A stretch of DNA of 64,000 bases from Paramecium octaurelia (lineage: Eukaryota; Ciliophora; Oligohymenophorea; Peniculida; Parameciidae): assembly GCA_905182995.1 (NCBI GenBank), contig CAJJDP010000011.1, positions 570,432 to 634,431 on the forward strand, given 5' to 3'. The notes below the pieces were generated by a model. That model was not told the DNA's origin. It saw nothing but the letters and a program-made list of their open reading frames with translations, and did not search any database. Made by a program: the position numbers and the translations under genes. Position 1 is the stretch's first letter; every line of letters starts with the position of its first letter. Positions 34,774-47,655 of this stretch are shown here, one piece after another.

Positions 34774-35585
34774 TCCAAGAAATAATTTATACAAAATAGA
34801 ATGATTCAAATTTTTTCAACTATAATTATTTTAAAATTATGAGATCCGCATTGTAATAGACAAAATAAATTATTAATATCAATTCCTTTTTATTAACACC
34901 CTTGGGTCTTGCAATCGCATTTTGACTACATCTAAATTTCGAATCCATATTTCAGCCCATTATTGATCTATATAATTTGAATTTAATCAATTTATTTAAT
35001 ATATGCTTTGATCATTAATATCAATTTTATCATTACTTAAATGAAATTTATTATCTTCAAATTTAATAGGAAAGTTATCTCATTCTAATTCCTTTGATTT
35101 ATATTATATTATTAATCCCTTCAGTTAATTTAATGTAAATTAACCATAGTTAAGTGAGCATAAATTTAGATTTTATTTTATCAAAATTAAATGCCATTAT
35201 AAATACCTGTTATTTTCACCCTTCAATGTGTTAAATATATGTATTTTTGCTTAGAAATATGCACCTTTAGAATTTTCCAAATTTAAATTAAAGATAGTCC
35301 CATGGATTTCTGCAGAATTAATAGAGATCCTAAAATTGTTTATACTCAATTGGATAATGATGATTTGTAATTATAAAAGTTTTAGTTAATTTACTTTAAT
35401 ATTTTCCACTCACTTAAATTGTTATTAATCGAAAATTTAAAACAACCGATTTTTTTATTCTTACAAAAGGAAGAAAGTTCAATTTTATGATACTATTTCT
35501 TATATTGGACATTTCTCATAGATGAAATTTACAAGAAAAATCTGATCCATTCCTAGATTTGAAATTATTAGCATAATTTATAATA
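34774..35585. other. spacer, may include a 5' exon of the next gene
   Basis: Mostly AT-rich. A frame starting ATG at 35302 (MDFCRINRDPKIVYTQLDN...) runs about 60 codons to TGA and may be an upstream exon of the zinc protein at 35586, but I could not connect it with a credible intron. Confidence 0.35.
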
Positions 35586-36290
35586 ATGAATTGTATGAGT
35601 GATGAATGTTAGGAGAAATTTCAGCAAATTCTCCAACTAAAAGATTTATTTAGCATTCGTGAAGTTCTACCATAAAGAGTGCAAAAATAAAAGATGTTTG
35701 ATATAAAATTCCAATTAAGGTAAATTCGTCATCAAAAATTGAAGAGATTAGATTAAATTATAAATAGCTCTATTTAGTCCTAACCAACCTAATATCAATA
35801 AGGAACAGAAAAAGAAATATCAAAATATTTTAAGAGTTTATTTCTTGCTGATTAATAAAATATGTGTTTGGGTTGTGATAAATACATTTTTGAAAAAAAA
35901 GTGTCATTATTATGTTGGGATAAACTTGAACACAGTTATCATTCAAGCTGTTTGGCAAAAATGCTGAAATAATAGTTAGAATCTAAATGCATTAAATTTT
36001 ATTGTATATGTAAAAGTCAAATTAAAAATGGATAAATAATAAGACAAAAGTATTTTGATTTAGAAGTTTATGTCGATAAATTGATGGAAAACTAAATCCA
36101 ATATCTCAAAAGTCGTCTAACTAATATAAAAACTTGTGCTAATAAAAATTGTAATTTTTTTTGGCTATTAAACGATTCAGTTAAAAAAAGAAGTAAGTCA
36201 TAATGTAAATCTTACCCTATTACTTATTTTCCTTCGAAAACATCCAGGATTACTTATCTCAACTTTTGTCCTCATTGTAGATTTTTATGA
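35586..36290 (+). CDS. RBR/RING-like cysteine-rich zinc protein
   Basis: With a 27-base intron at 35720-35746 (apparently ending GAG) the frame is 226 codons. After a Gln/Leu-rich N-terminus it has a RING-like cluster, CLGCDKYIFEKKVSLLC then HSYHSSCLAKML, followed by CIKFYCICKS, an IBR-like pair CANKNCNFFWLL, and a last Cys-His group NFCPHCRFL. The order of RING1 followed by IBR suggests an RBR-type E3 ubiquitin ligase fragment, but the second RING with the catalytic Cys is not clear. The true start may be upstream. Its 3' end is 41 bases from that of the convergent ankyrin gene. Confidence 0.55.
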
Positions 36291-36331
36291 TAGAAGTAGG
36301 ATTTTAAAAAAGTGAATAAATAATTTAAATT

Positions 36332-38592
36332 TCATTAATTTTGGAGTAATTATTAATTCTAATTCCATGGATTTTAGCCATTTCTATTTTTTACGTATGG
36401 ATTTGCTCCATTTAATAATAGTAGATCAGCGATTTCGTAGTATCCATATGCAACTGCATAATGAAGTGCTGTGTTCCCCTCTAACTATCTTTAAACTGAA
36501 AATTTACATCTTTAACATTTAATAGAACATTTTAATTGATCATATACTAAACCAGTTCCTTATTTCCTGACTATGCAGCAATCATAATTAACGGTTTTCC
36601 TTATGCATTTCTGGAATTAAGAGAAAAGTTTGGATTTTATCTTAAATAATCCATTAATTCATCTAGTAAATTGTGTTCGATCATCAATTAGACCACAGCA
36701 ATTCCTGAATGTTCTTGTTTAATTGCATAATCAAAAATCTATAAGTTTTACAATCTTAACTATTATTTATATTTCACAGGCTAATTACATAAAATGAATA
36801 TAATACTTTATCTTTATAATACTTTTAAATGACATCTCCTTAGTCACTTTCATTGGTTTGATTAACCTCATCTTCTTAATCTAATTCAACTTCTTAAAGA
36901 TTTTGCAAAGATCTGCTTACCCTTCGATCCTATTTTTCTGGTACAAGCAAACTGTTTTGATGCTTCTAGATAATTTGAATTTTTGGAGCTTTTAAACTCT
37001 CATTCTAAAAGCCTAATACTGATTTTCTAGCTTAAAGTTTTGCTTCCCTTGTTTATTTTCTAAGATTCATCATCATAGCCTTTTTATCTAGATTCAAGGG
37101 AACTTATTGTTGTTGTTATTGCAAAAAATTATCGTGTTCAAGATCAATGATGTCATTACTATTTTAATAATTACCTATTAAGATATCAGGATATTTTTTA
37201 TATATCAATGAAGCATTAAACTTTCTTAATTTATTATCTTTATTATTAATGTTCGGAACAAATTCATCTATATTGTTTTAATAAATTATTTAATCCATAT
37301 CTGTAGATTCAACAGACAATAATGCATTTTTTGTTTGATTGTCCAATTTACTGATAATTGGTTTAATCTAATAGTAATTATTGTTTCTTATTATTTCAAG
37401 CTAAATGTATTCTATTTGTTTCCCAATTATCTCTGGTTGTGAGTCTTGCAAAAAATATTACGATTAAAACTCCTCATCTTTTACTTCACTCAATATATCT
37501 ATCCTAACCTATATTAATTATATTTATTTACATTCCAAACGAAGTAATTTCTTTAATAAATCTAAATTTTTAATCCTCTATTTTTGTATGTGTAACTTTA
37601 ATGTTATGGTTTTGAATATAAAATCTTCTTAAATCATGAACTGACTCTAGTAATAATCGATTTTCTTCTTGTTTTTTTTCAATGAGATCTAGAAATTCAC
37701 TTATTTATTAATATAAACGAAACTTATTTAGACATTTTTCAACAAACTGATTAAAATACAACTTAAATTATTACGAAGACTTTGAATATTTTTATTGCTC
37801 TTAAAATTATGTTTAAGAAAAGTTTTCTTTCCAAATTTTTGAATATTTTCTAACTAAGGTTTTGGATTCTGATTTTTCGCTTTGAGAATCTTTAATATTC
37901 TTCAAAACCTTCTGCAAAAAAATCTGCTATTTTTATGTTCCTTATTGATGTCGCTTAAATACTTATTTTGATTTCCTTTCATATTCTTGATATGTGATAT
38001 TTATAAATATCGGTTATCTTTTTTTTGATTCTGATTTCATAATAATTGGATTTTCATCAATTAAATCATTGTGATATTTAGTTATCTTTGTTAGATCATC
38101 CTTATTGGTTTAGACTTCTTTTGCTGAACGAAATTAAGATTAATAATAATGTTTCTATTTATCAAAAGAAGGATTGATAACTTGAGTTTTAGGTACTTCC
38201 TAGGGAGATATTTAATAAAGTGACACCACTCTGTTAGATTTCGGTAGAGTGTGAATTTTAAATTCAGATGATAGGAAGCTAATAGATTACTGTCTTTCTG
38301 TAATCTCGGGTTAGGCTTATTCATCCAAATTTTGTGATTGTTATCCTTTTATATTAGTTGGAGTTGTTGAGTAGCTTCTGTAATGAGATGTAGTATAAGC
38401 CCTTGAGGAGGCTGGATTTGGCCTTTTATCATTGTTGGTTTTATCAATGCCTTTGGTTTATAAGAAATTTATTGCTCTATCACTATTACTTTAGACTATT
38501 CTTCTAGCGATGTAGAACGTAGATTTTGTTGAAGATTTAGTTTAAACTACATCTTATTTTGGGAATTTCAATTTCAAATGATGCTTAATCAT
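36332..38592 (-). CDS. long coiled-coil protein with C-terminal ankyrin repeats
   Basis: Introns of 28, 29 and 23 bases leave 727 codons. The first ~560 residues are Lys/Gln/Ser-rich and partly coiled-coil (EKKQEENRLLLESVHDLRR), with no known domain. The last ~150 residues form at least two to three ankyrin repeats: SLNSRNAQGKPLIMIAAQSG, then LEGNTALHYAVAYGYYEIAD and LLLLNGANPYVKNRNGQNPW. The TALHxAxxxG and LLxxGAxP signatures are clear. Ankyrin repeats bind proteins; the partner is unknown. The start lies 35 bases downstream of the stop of the next gene upstream on the same strand. Confidence 0.8.
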
Positions 38593-38626
38593 ATAAATAA
38601 TTTTAATTATTACAAAATTCAGCAAC

Positions 38627-40147
38627 TCAATATAGTTCTTAAGTATAATTTAGAAATTGTTACGAAATGTACTTTTATTTTTAAGGTACTTTAATTTAAC
38701 TTAGAGCTTTAACTTTAAATTTACCACCATTTAAATTCAAGGTCGAAGATTTAGTCAAATTATTAACTATTCCTAAAGTCTTCATGGATAAGAAATTCTA
38801 GTAAAATTTTAATTCATCTTTCAGATCTTATTATTGATCATCTCCTTTTAATTGTTTCATGTAGGTCTGTTTTGTTCTTGCAACGAAGTTCACGAACTCT
38901 TTTAATAATTTCACCGTTTTCCAGTGTCCATATAACCGAATAAATCTATTTGAAATCTAGAGAAGTAATAATCAATATTAATACTTCCTTATATTTTTCA
39001 GAATTCTTTTTGTGATGCAAGAATTGTAACCACGATTCAAATAGAGCCTAAGCCTTAAAAAAAAGTATGCTAACCAAACTGGATTAAGGATTGAAGTTCT
39101 AATTATACGGTATCTATTAAAGTTCCAATATTCTATTTTTAAATATATTTATACCTTTCCTCCTCGGTTAATTCTTTCTTTTTGTTATCCTTCTTTTTAT
39201 CCTAAAAGTATGCTGGCTTTTATTTATCAAAAAATCTTCGACTTGTAATCTTGTTGGAATTACTGTCAATCACATAATTGACTGATTCTTAAAATAATTT
39301 CAACTACCTTCCAAATTATGTTACTTTTTCTTAGCATATAAATGATGGAGATACCTCTAGCCATACTTGCTAAAAATCTTTCATCTAAGTTATCATATTT
39401 TATTCATACTTTTTGAAAGGATTTTAAAAGATCAGCCAGTAAAGCAGATTGAATTTTTAAAATCATTACAGAAAATGTGAAATCATTTATGCTTTTCTGA
39501 TCCTTTCATTATTTGATATTGCAATACTTAGGTTAGAATTCTTTCTAAATGCTTGTGAAAATCATGCATTTCGGTTTTAGATAGAACTAATTCAGTATTT
39601 TCAAAAAGCAGTCTATCCTCAAGAGGTTACTCTGGTTCAAATAATTTAGCCGTAAATATTGGTATTTTGTATGTCTCATCAAAATATTTTATTTCGATAT
39701 AATTTACTTCATCCTCCTTATTTTAATTTGTGTTAGTAATATCTAAATTAACTATTTCTTAATACCAAAGCTGTCGAAAAAATCAGAAAGGTCATCATCT
39801 TCATCAATCGAGTCCTCTTGTTATTAGTCGTCGTAAATTGGGAACTAATGATCTCCAGAAGGAGCTAATAGTCTTTCCTCTGTTTATTTTTTTAAGACCT
39901 AATCCGATTCAGCAATGGTGGAAATTTAAAATGATGGACTTGGATTTCTAAAACTTGGAAATGGTCTATAATTAGATTCCTCTTCAGAATCCTCGTCATC
40001 ACTGAAACATTCTAAAAAGTCCTCAAAATCTTGATCTAATTATGCTCCATCATCCTATGCCAGTCCATTGAAGATATCATCAATGTCATCTAAATTTTTT
40101 AATAGATTAATTTAGCTAGAATCCATAGAAAGGGGTTGTTAATTCAT
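38627..40147 (-). CDS. acidic nuclear-type protein of unknown family
   Basis: The N-terminus is strongly acidic (DDIDDIFNGLAQDDG, SDDEDSEEESN, SIDEDDDLSDFFDSFG). The middle has an ordered-looking stretch (DEVNYIEIKYFDETYKIPIF and MHDFHKHLERILTQVLQYQI), a short Lys-rich segment (DKKKDNKKKELTEEER), and the C-terminus ends TKSSTLNLNGGKFKVKAL. Several introns are required, of which I fixed none with certainty, so exact residues are approximate. Acid-rich start, helices and basic patch fit a chromatin-associated protein, for example of the GON4L type, but that is weak inference. Confidence 0.55.
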
Positions 40148-40191
40148 TATATTTATAATATATTGATATTATTGATATTTCAATTTTTTCT

Positions 40192-40640
40192 TCACATTAA
40201 TATTTCTTTAAATACTGCCTTATTTTCTCTATATAAATTCCTAAATTCTTCTGCAAATTTTAATTAAAGTTTTTCGTTTGATTTTCCACTTACTAATTCT
40301 ATTTCTTAAAGCGCTTCTCTAAATATTCTTAATTTGATATAATTAATATATCATTTCAAATTAAAGCGATGCAATCTATTAAGCAAATAAATTAATCAAT
40401 ATCTCTAACTTTTGAAAACAAGTTTAGTTAACTGATCATTTTTTATTATTTCATAAGACCAAATAAAAAAATCATATTTTTGTGCTTCTCTTGATATAGA
40501 ATTTTATCTTTAATATTACTGTTATTTTAATTCTTCTTAAAAATTAATTGGAATAACTCTTGCGGGGAAAATATTAAGTTATCGAACTTGATCTCTTTTT
40601 TCTAAATTATAATATAAAAAAGAACATATAAATTATAGTA
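40192..40640 (-). pseudogene. possible decayed small gene with two in-frame TGA
   Basis: One frame reads coherently through KYDFFIWSYEIIKNDQLTKL, then TGA, LIYLLNRLHRFNLK, TGA, YINYIKLRIFREALQEIELV and EEFRNLYRENKAVFKEIL. The amphipathic C-terminal part looks coding. The two TGA codons cannot both be removed by a normal 18-32-base intron. It may be a gene remnant, a sequencing problem, or TGA read as an amino acid. A LYR tripeptide is present but the family is not established. Confidence 0.35.
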
Positions 40641-41183
40641 TGTTTCTAAAAGTATTAAATTAACTGAGATTTATGTAATTTAGATCTCAAAATCATATAA
40701 ATTGTAATTATATTTTAGGATATAAAAATTCAAATTTAAACACAATATACGAAAGCCTTTTAATTAGATTCTTTTTAAAAGTATTGGTTAGAATTATTAG
40801 CTATAAATATATGGATTTTTAAAAATTCCATAAATAAAATGAAATTAGATTTAAAAATCTGTTTAGGCAATATAAATGCATATAAAAAATAAATTTGACT
40901 TTTAAATCTAGCATTAATCCTTTCGTTAGATTAGTAAATCAAACTTACATCCCAATTTCAGAAGCTATGAGATATAAATAATGATCTTTTTTTTATCTAA
41001 AAAAGCAAGTTTTTAGAGTTTACAATAAGGGAACACATAATATAGTTATTTAAAGGAACAATAACATTGGATCAAATATTAAATATCAATAAATTTCATA
41101 TTGGAGTTGCGTACTTCTAGTTTTATGATTTAGCATGATGAACGATAGTTTCATTGTGATTAAAAGCGGTTTTAGTCATTACT
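40641..41183. other. intergenic
   Basis: AT-rich tandem spacer; no feature supported. Confidence 0.5.
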
Positions 41184-41897
41184 TCATCGTGAGAACTGTT
41201 AATCTTGATGAGTTGCCTAAGATGATATTGTATTTTACTATTATCTTTGTCTTTATGATATATTTTAGATAGCCTTTTGAATCTTTTATTTCAAATATAA
41301 CTCAATTTAATTCAAATTTGAAATTTAAGTATTAGTATTATCATTTTATATAGATACATGATGATCTTGATCTTCATATCTTTTCATATAGTCGCCAGAC
41401 CAATAACTTTATAATTATATTTCAGTCTTCATTGTTGACAAAATGAAGTATAAATCAATTAAAAATTTAAAAGTTTTCTGTTAAAGTTGCTTATCTGATT
41501 CTTCCAAGAATGATTCCAATTTATTGAATTAATTGAACTCTTGGGTCATAAAATTAATAGATGAGTGAATAAGTTCTTTCCCAGGATTGTTCTACTCAGT
41601 AATTTTTTTATAATAATCAACTAAAATGTCATTGTAAGATGGAAATTCCTTTTATGAAATCTTCATCTACTACACTAAATTATCAATCAATTTATCATAG
41701 TTTGATCTATTTCATATTTAAATATACTTCTTTTGCTCAAGATGGTCTAGAGTAGTGTTGCTTAGAACATAGTCAAGCTTATCCTTTGGATTTTAGTGAT
41801 GATCTGTCAACTAAGGCTCTGGTAAAAGGTTAGCTGGAGGCTACTAATGCCCTTAAGCTGAGTGTTTTTGGGGCGGCTTGCCTTGAGTGCATCCCAT
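41184..41897 (-). CDS. small acylated (MGC) protein of unknown function
   Basis: A 21-base intron (GTATATTTAAATATGAAATAG) leaves 231 codons, 230 aa. The intron contains an in-frame TGA, so it must be removed. The start MGCTQGKPPQ has Gly2 and Cys3, the double-acylation signal for myristoylation and palmitoylation. The next ~40 residues are Pro/Gln/His-rich, then helical Lys/Gln-rich sequence (DKLIDNLVQQMKISQKEF, FNKLESFLEESDKQLQQ). The protein ends Gln-rich. It is likely tethered to a membrane; role unknown. Confidence 0.6.
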
Positions 41898-42070
41898 TAA
41901 TAAGTATTAAATAAATTAATATTTGATTATTGTAAGTTAAATGATATTTGTTTTGCCCAATTAATAAATATCTAGATTCAAATCTTAATATCTCATTTAT
42001 TTGGGAATGATTAAGCACGAATACCAGAAGAAGAATTTGAGATGATGATGACAAAGAGAAGGAGAATGTG

Positions 42071-42433
42071 TCACTTGATGAAGACTTTAATTTAGTTTTA
42101 TTTATTCTTTTTCTTTTGCTTATTTTAATTATCTTTTATGGAGTTTTGAATTTCTATGCTTAAATTCAAATTTTTTTTTCTTTCTCTACTGATTTGTTTC
42201 TCTTGTTCCCTGAATTTTTGAATTTCCCATCTGTTATTTCTATTTATAATTACTTTTCTATTTACATTCTTCACATTCTACATTTTGTTAATTTTTCTTA
42301 TCTATTTGCTTACTTTAGAATCAAAAAGCTTGCTATTATCTCATAATCATATTTGATACATTAGAACTTCTCTCTTTTTCAACACTTTTTTTTACTATTT
42401 TAATTACAATGATAATATATTATCCAATTACAT
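42071..42433 (-). CDS. small basic coiled-coil protein
   Basis: A 27-base intron (42333-42359) brings the frame to exactly 112 codons, 111 aa. The sequence is Lys/Gln/Asn-rich and helical (RWEIQKFREQEKQISRERKK), ending VFIK. No family recognised. The evidence is the clean intron and frame, so the call is tentative. Confidence 0.4.
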
Positions 42434-42546
42434 TTATATTTACAATTAAAAATTGTTATTCTTATAGCTTTGTTTTATTATGGCTAATCAATGAAAAAGT
42501 CACTATTTGGCTTAGAGCCAAAATAATATTTTTGAGTTCAAGTGAT

Positions 42547-43052
42547 TCATAATTCCAAAATCTTAATTTTTCTTCTTTAAACTAGTTCTCTTTAAGATTT
42601 CATTTGTTTTCTGTAAACTTATTTTTTTAAAGACCTTTATTAATGAGCCCTCTGACAGAAGTCAATCTAGATTCTTCTATCAACTAAAATGCTATTTTCA
42701 AATTTTTAAATATACTCCTTCAAAATTTACAATAGTTTATTTTCTCTAATATTTTCAAATTAACAGCTCTTTACTTCGCTTGATGGTATATAGTCTGTTG
42801 TAATAATTATTGTTGGCCCTCTTCACATAGGACTTTCTTATCACATTCAATTCTACAATTAACTTCAAAAAGATCAGCAAAAATATAGGAGTAATCCTAA
42901 TACAAAACGAAGTCTGCTATCTATTTAAGTTCTATTTATTTATTATAGAAATTTAAAATACTCTTAAAATTAATCTAAATATAGAATGTTTACGATTATA
43001 ATTAAAGAGCATTTAATTAAATTAAATATAAATATCTGATTTCTTTGTACAT
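42547..43052 (-). CDS. small protein, B-box-like C-terminal helix, structure uncertain
   Basis: From ATG at 43052 a coherent frame gives QIELKQIADFVLYQDYSYIF, then EVNCRIECDKKVLCEEG (a cysteine cluster, possibly zinc-binding) and a helical tail. A longer intron (about 39 bases) and a 29-base one ending AAG would give 146 codons, but the first is longer than usual here. No family recognised. Confidence 0.4.
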
Positions 43053-43367
43053 GCCTAAAATCCATCTTCGTTATGCTATAATATAATTATTTTTAGATAG
43101 TCTTATAATGGATTGAATTAATCTTCATATTATAAGAAATTTAATATTGTTACATATGGGTTTACAGCTTTTATTGATACTAAGTAGTCTTTTAACATAG
43201 TAATAAAGAGTTCCATTATAAAAATTAGATTTGCATAGTTTTTGGAAATTAAACTAATTTTAGAGTGTAGATCAATGAGAATGTCTCTTTTTGGGATTTA
43301 TAATATAATTGACATTAATAAAAATTATTATGCGTCAGATCAATTGAAATGACTCATTAAATTAATA
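43053..43367. other. intergenic, divergent
   Basis: AT-rich spacer between divergent starts, likely holding both promoters. Confidence 0.5.
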
Positions 43368-44617
43368 ATGAATCAAAATTTTGAAGGATCTTAGGCTGAA
43401 GTCCTACATCCGAAAACTCACATGTAGATATAGGCTGTCTAACATGAAAAAATTATCTCAGGGTTTGATCATGATCCTGATAAATTTTTAGGAGAATTTC
43501 AATTCAACTCACATTTACTTACAAGACAGTATCTATTGGGAGATGGTATGAATGTGAATTAATTAAATAGGAACACAATTAAGATTATACTTTACTAAAG
43601 TTACTCCATAAAATGTTTAAATAAAAGCATCATTAGCAATCATTCATGGATTTGGTGAACATTCAGGAAGATTTCTGCATGTATATTATACCCTTAGAAT
43701 AATAGTTAGCTGACTTTTATGCCAAGGCTGGATTCGAAGTATATATGATAGATTTAAGAGGATTTGGTTATTCAGGAGGTGCAAGAGGATGTGCGACATA
43801 ATAATAATTACTTTTAGATGTCAAGGTTTTGATTCAATAAGTAAATCCCTCATTACCGTTGTTTCTATATGGTCATTCAATGGGAGGATTAGTGGTCTTG
43901 GCTTTTACATTGTTGAACCCTGCAATTTAAATTGCTGGTGTTATAGCAACAAGTCCATTGTTAGGATTTCCAACGGATCGTAAATTGGATTGGTTGAAAC
44001 TCAATTTTGTTACCACTGCTGGTAAAAAATTGGAAGACATGGTTGTCAACAGTATGGTCAATCCAACTGCTTTAACAAAAAATAATAATCAATTGAAACA
44101 TTCATTTGGAGATAGATTAATGATTCCATTTTGTGGTTTAAACATGGCAGCTTCTATATTGTCCTAAGTCAAAATGATGAAGAGTTATTCTCATCTATTT
44201 AATAAGCCATTATTAATTTTACATGGAAAATAAGATGCAGTAACAAATTATCACGATTCTGTATATTTCTTTGAAAACTGCAAAAGTTAAGAAAAAGCAT
44301 TAAAGCTATTTGAAAATGGTTATCATGAGTTATAGCATGATGAAGAATGCGATGAATTAATGTCCATTACATTAGATTGGTTATAAAGGCGTATGGATAA
44401 TGCAAAAATTCTTGGCAATGTTCCTACAGTAATCAATGTACATCCTTTAAAGAGAAAATCAAATAAAAAATGGAAATTGATTTTATTATTCTTGATAGCA
44501 GCCTATTTTATTGTTTCCATTAAGTAAATAATGTAAATTATTGTTAGATATAAGGATTTAGCTTAAGGCTCAAAAATCAAGAAACTAATTATACCATTAT
44601 TGCTGTTTAAAAAATGA
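43368..44617 (+). CDS. monoglyceride lipase / lysophospholipase-like alpha/beta hydrolase
   Basis: Serine hydrolase of the Hydrolase_4 family, which releases fatty acids from monoacylglycerol or lysophospholipid. Two 25-base introns leave 400 codons. Core: LAIIHGFGEHSGRF (oxyanion HG), MIDLRGFGYSGGARG, FLYGHSMGGLVVLA (nucleophile Ser in GHSMG), LLILHGKQDAVTNY (catalytic Asp), and ENGYHELQHDEECD (catalytic His). A C-terminal membrane helix (WKLILLFLIAAYFIVSI) followed by a basic tail suggests membrane anchoring, unusual for soluble MGLs. The N-terminal 55 residues are specific to this protein. Confidence 0.9.
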
Positions 44618-44905
44618 ATAAATTAGTTTAATAGTATTATCAGTTAATGTAATGTTATTTATGCTAATTCATTTAATAGTCAAAATAATTACAATTTTCT
44701 AATAATTTTAAATTTATAATGAATAGCATTTCCATCCTACCAACTTTATGGTTATAAATATTTATTCACTTAAAATTATTAAGGATTTCTTATAATTGGC
44801 AAATATAATAAAATTTCAAATAACACGTATTAATATATCTTTCATGTGGTAACTGTAAAACAAATTCAATTATTAATACAATTAAATTTTAATATTATTT
44901 AAATA

Positions 44906-47655
44906 TCACTCATTATTTTGATCTTTCATGTCATTAGTTATTGTTTAATACTATTGAAAATATTATTCATTCTTTTGTTAAGGATCAAATCTTTCAAGTA
45001 GGCTTCCAAGTGATCTAACTAAAATCATCACTATAAAAAATATGGATTCATAAACTAATTTTTCTGCAAATAATTCTACTACGCGTAGGTGATACAAGTT
45101 TCTCAGACTATGAAGAGCAGAAAATGTAATTTAAGAAAATTACATTACTATTAACGCATCAATTATTTTATTATTAAAATAATAAACAGCAAATTTGTAA
45201 TCTATATTTTGATCATTTTTTAATACTTACAAAGTAATTTTCTTAATCAAATCTAATGTTGCAAATATGCCAAACTAAAATTATTTTAATTATTCTTACA
45301 ATGCTTATTATCAATAAGGTCATGTTAAATAACACATTAAAATTTTCAGAACCAATTAGAGCATCTTAAAATTTAACATTGCTAAATGACATCCTATGAC
45401 CCAAACAAAACCAACTGTAATTCAAAATTAATTGTATTGTTGCACCAGCTATTAGAGGAAGCCAAGCTCTGTCAATTTTCAAATAAAATTTAGTCAAATA
45501 ATAAATAGAATAAAATAGGCAACAATATACCATCATTCCCTGTTTGCCAGAAACAGTTAATATAATTAAAAAAACTATGATTAATCTGAATAATTACAAT
45601 AACTGAAATCTCTAAAAATAACAATCATAACTATCGAGCATATGTACAAAAACATAGGAAGATAGATTGTTAATATTTTTAAATGACTATCAAATATATT
45701 AGTTAAAGGTTTATTAAATTCTTAGCAATTATTAAATAGATAAACGAACTATGCTAATCCTAAAAAGATGTAGAAGTATATTCTATAATTAAAATAAACG
45801 GATACTTAAAATTCAACTTATAAAGTATTATTTGCAAGAAAATCGCAGGCAAAATATATTTAATCCAAAATGATTAAAAAATGTAATTGAACTCATTAAA
45901 AATAAGAGCTGACTAGGCTTATGTAGTTAAATTTGGAATATTGTATTGTTCTGCTAAAATTAACAAGGATAAGCCTACAACAACATACAAAATTTGTTTA
46001 AGCAATCTAAAATGAGTTATCAAAATGATAATGAAGATATTTAATAAAGTTCCAAATATATTTGATGAATAGACAAATTAACGTCTGAGTGATAATTCTT
46101 GGATTCCTTTTTAGACAATAATGTTTGTAAAAATCATAAAGTACTATCTATAACGTGGCAATGGATGAATAACTTTATTAATAATTAGTTTTAAATTTTC
46201 AACTTATGTTAGTGGTAAAAGTAGTTATTTCATAATTGCAAAGATGATATAAAAGGCTATAAATTTGATGGATAAATAAAGGGAAAATAGTAAGTAAATG
46301 AACAAAGCAAGAGGCACAATTATAATTAAAAACTCTAACCTATAAACAATATAAGGGTTTTAATGTGAGAACTTTTTATCAAAAAGGTATTCCATTAATT
46401 TGATAATATGAAAACCAAATAAAATGATCATCATGGAAGCACCAAGATATAGAAAATAGTAATCGTGAGTTTTGGCCTTTTCTTTGATTTCAACTTATAA
46501 TTCCAACATAATTTCTTAAATATTTTAGCAAGTTAATTTAGGACTTGATAACTGATCTTCATATTTTTATAACTGTATGTCCAGAGAACCCTAAGATTTA
46601 ACCAATTTATTTAAGTAGGTCATAACTTAAATTAGGTTTTCCTTGCAACTGCTTTCTTACTATTCCTTTGTGTTAATCATTTCAGTTAAAATAGCCCCGA
46701 TATTACTAAAAGGCATAGATATTCCCATTAAATATGAGATGGTTGGAGCCACATTAATACTATATACTTATCGAGTGTATAGGTTTCTGTCGAGAACTTA
46801 TTAATCAATATATCGTTTATTTTTAATAACTGAATTAAATTTATCTTTATTAAATTTATACTTTTTATTAATTCCATAGATGGTAGAGCTGACTTCATGG
46901 GAGCTATCTCCTCCATGATTGCCATCAGGTGACATTCCATGATCCCCCACTACTAATAGCATTGTATTATTATCCATCTTTTTATATATCTTATATAATA
47001 GTTTTGAATATTATCTCTATTTCTTCCATAGAAATTTATTGCTATCATTTTGACTATGTCCAGAGTGATCAATTCCAAGAAGATGTCCAACGATAAAATC
47101 ATATTAATTTTCAGCTATCAAATCTTCAATATTATTCATTATAATGTTATCGTCAGAATCTATATCTCGAACATCAAATGATTCGGATACAAATTTATAA
47201 TCAAATGATTTCGGAAACATATGAAACCAAGTGTCATCCCCTAATAATGCTATCTTTTTATTATTCCTTTTCATTGAGTAGATGATGTTATCTTCTTTTA
47301 ACTCTTGAGCCGCCATATTTGACCCAAAATCTACAAAAGCAGGAAAATTTCCCGTTGTTATGGATTTCAAATTTAATTATGTTGCTGTTGGGGTAGAGGA
47401 GATTCCGTAATACAGAATTTAATACTCTTCTTAATTTTCCTTCATATCTTCATAGAAAGTAAAGTTTTTATTAGCAAATAAATCAATTCGCAATGCATCA
47501 ACCAAAAGTAAAATGACTTTCATAGGCTCACCATTGGATGATTCATTTTCATTGACATCCTGAAATGTTGGTTGGACTTCAAAATACCCCATTAAATAAA
47601 GAGAAAGAGCAAAAACTTCTATTATTAGAAGTCCTATTGAAGTATTATTCCACAT
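44906..47655 (-). CDS. GPI ethanolamine phosphate transferase (PIG-O/Gpi13 type)
   Basis: ER membrane enzyme that adds ethanolamine phosphate to the third mannose of GPI anchors. The N-terminus has one membrane helix and then the alkaline-phosphatase-like domain: VILLLVDALRIDLF, LKSITTGNFPAFVDFGSNMA, IALLGDDTWFHMFP, ESFDVRDIDSDDNIIMNN, GHLLGIDHSGHSQND, VVGDHGMSPDGNHGGDSSHE. TGNFP, GDDTW, VRDID and GDHGM match PIG-O better than PIG-N or PIG-G. The rest of the gene, to TGA at 44906, encodes ~12 hydrophobic segments. Several short introns are needed in the C-terminal half that I did not fix. Total length is about 880 aa, shorter than human PIG-O (~1,090). It is transcribed divergently from AMACR with 28 bases between start codons. 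Confidence 0.88.

Noticed and set aside
38091-38324. Minus frame starting MNKPNPRLQKDS
   Set aside because: It is a wrong-frame reading of the ankyrin protein gene.
46728-47370. Separate short minus frames treated as independent genes
   Set aside because: They are exons of the PIG-O-like gene broken by TAA/TAG codons, which are Gln here, and by short introns.
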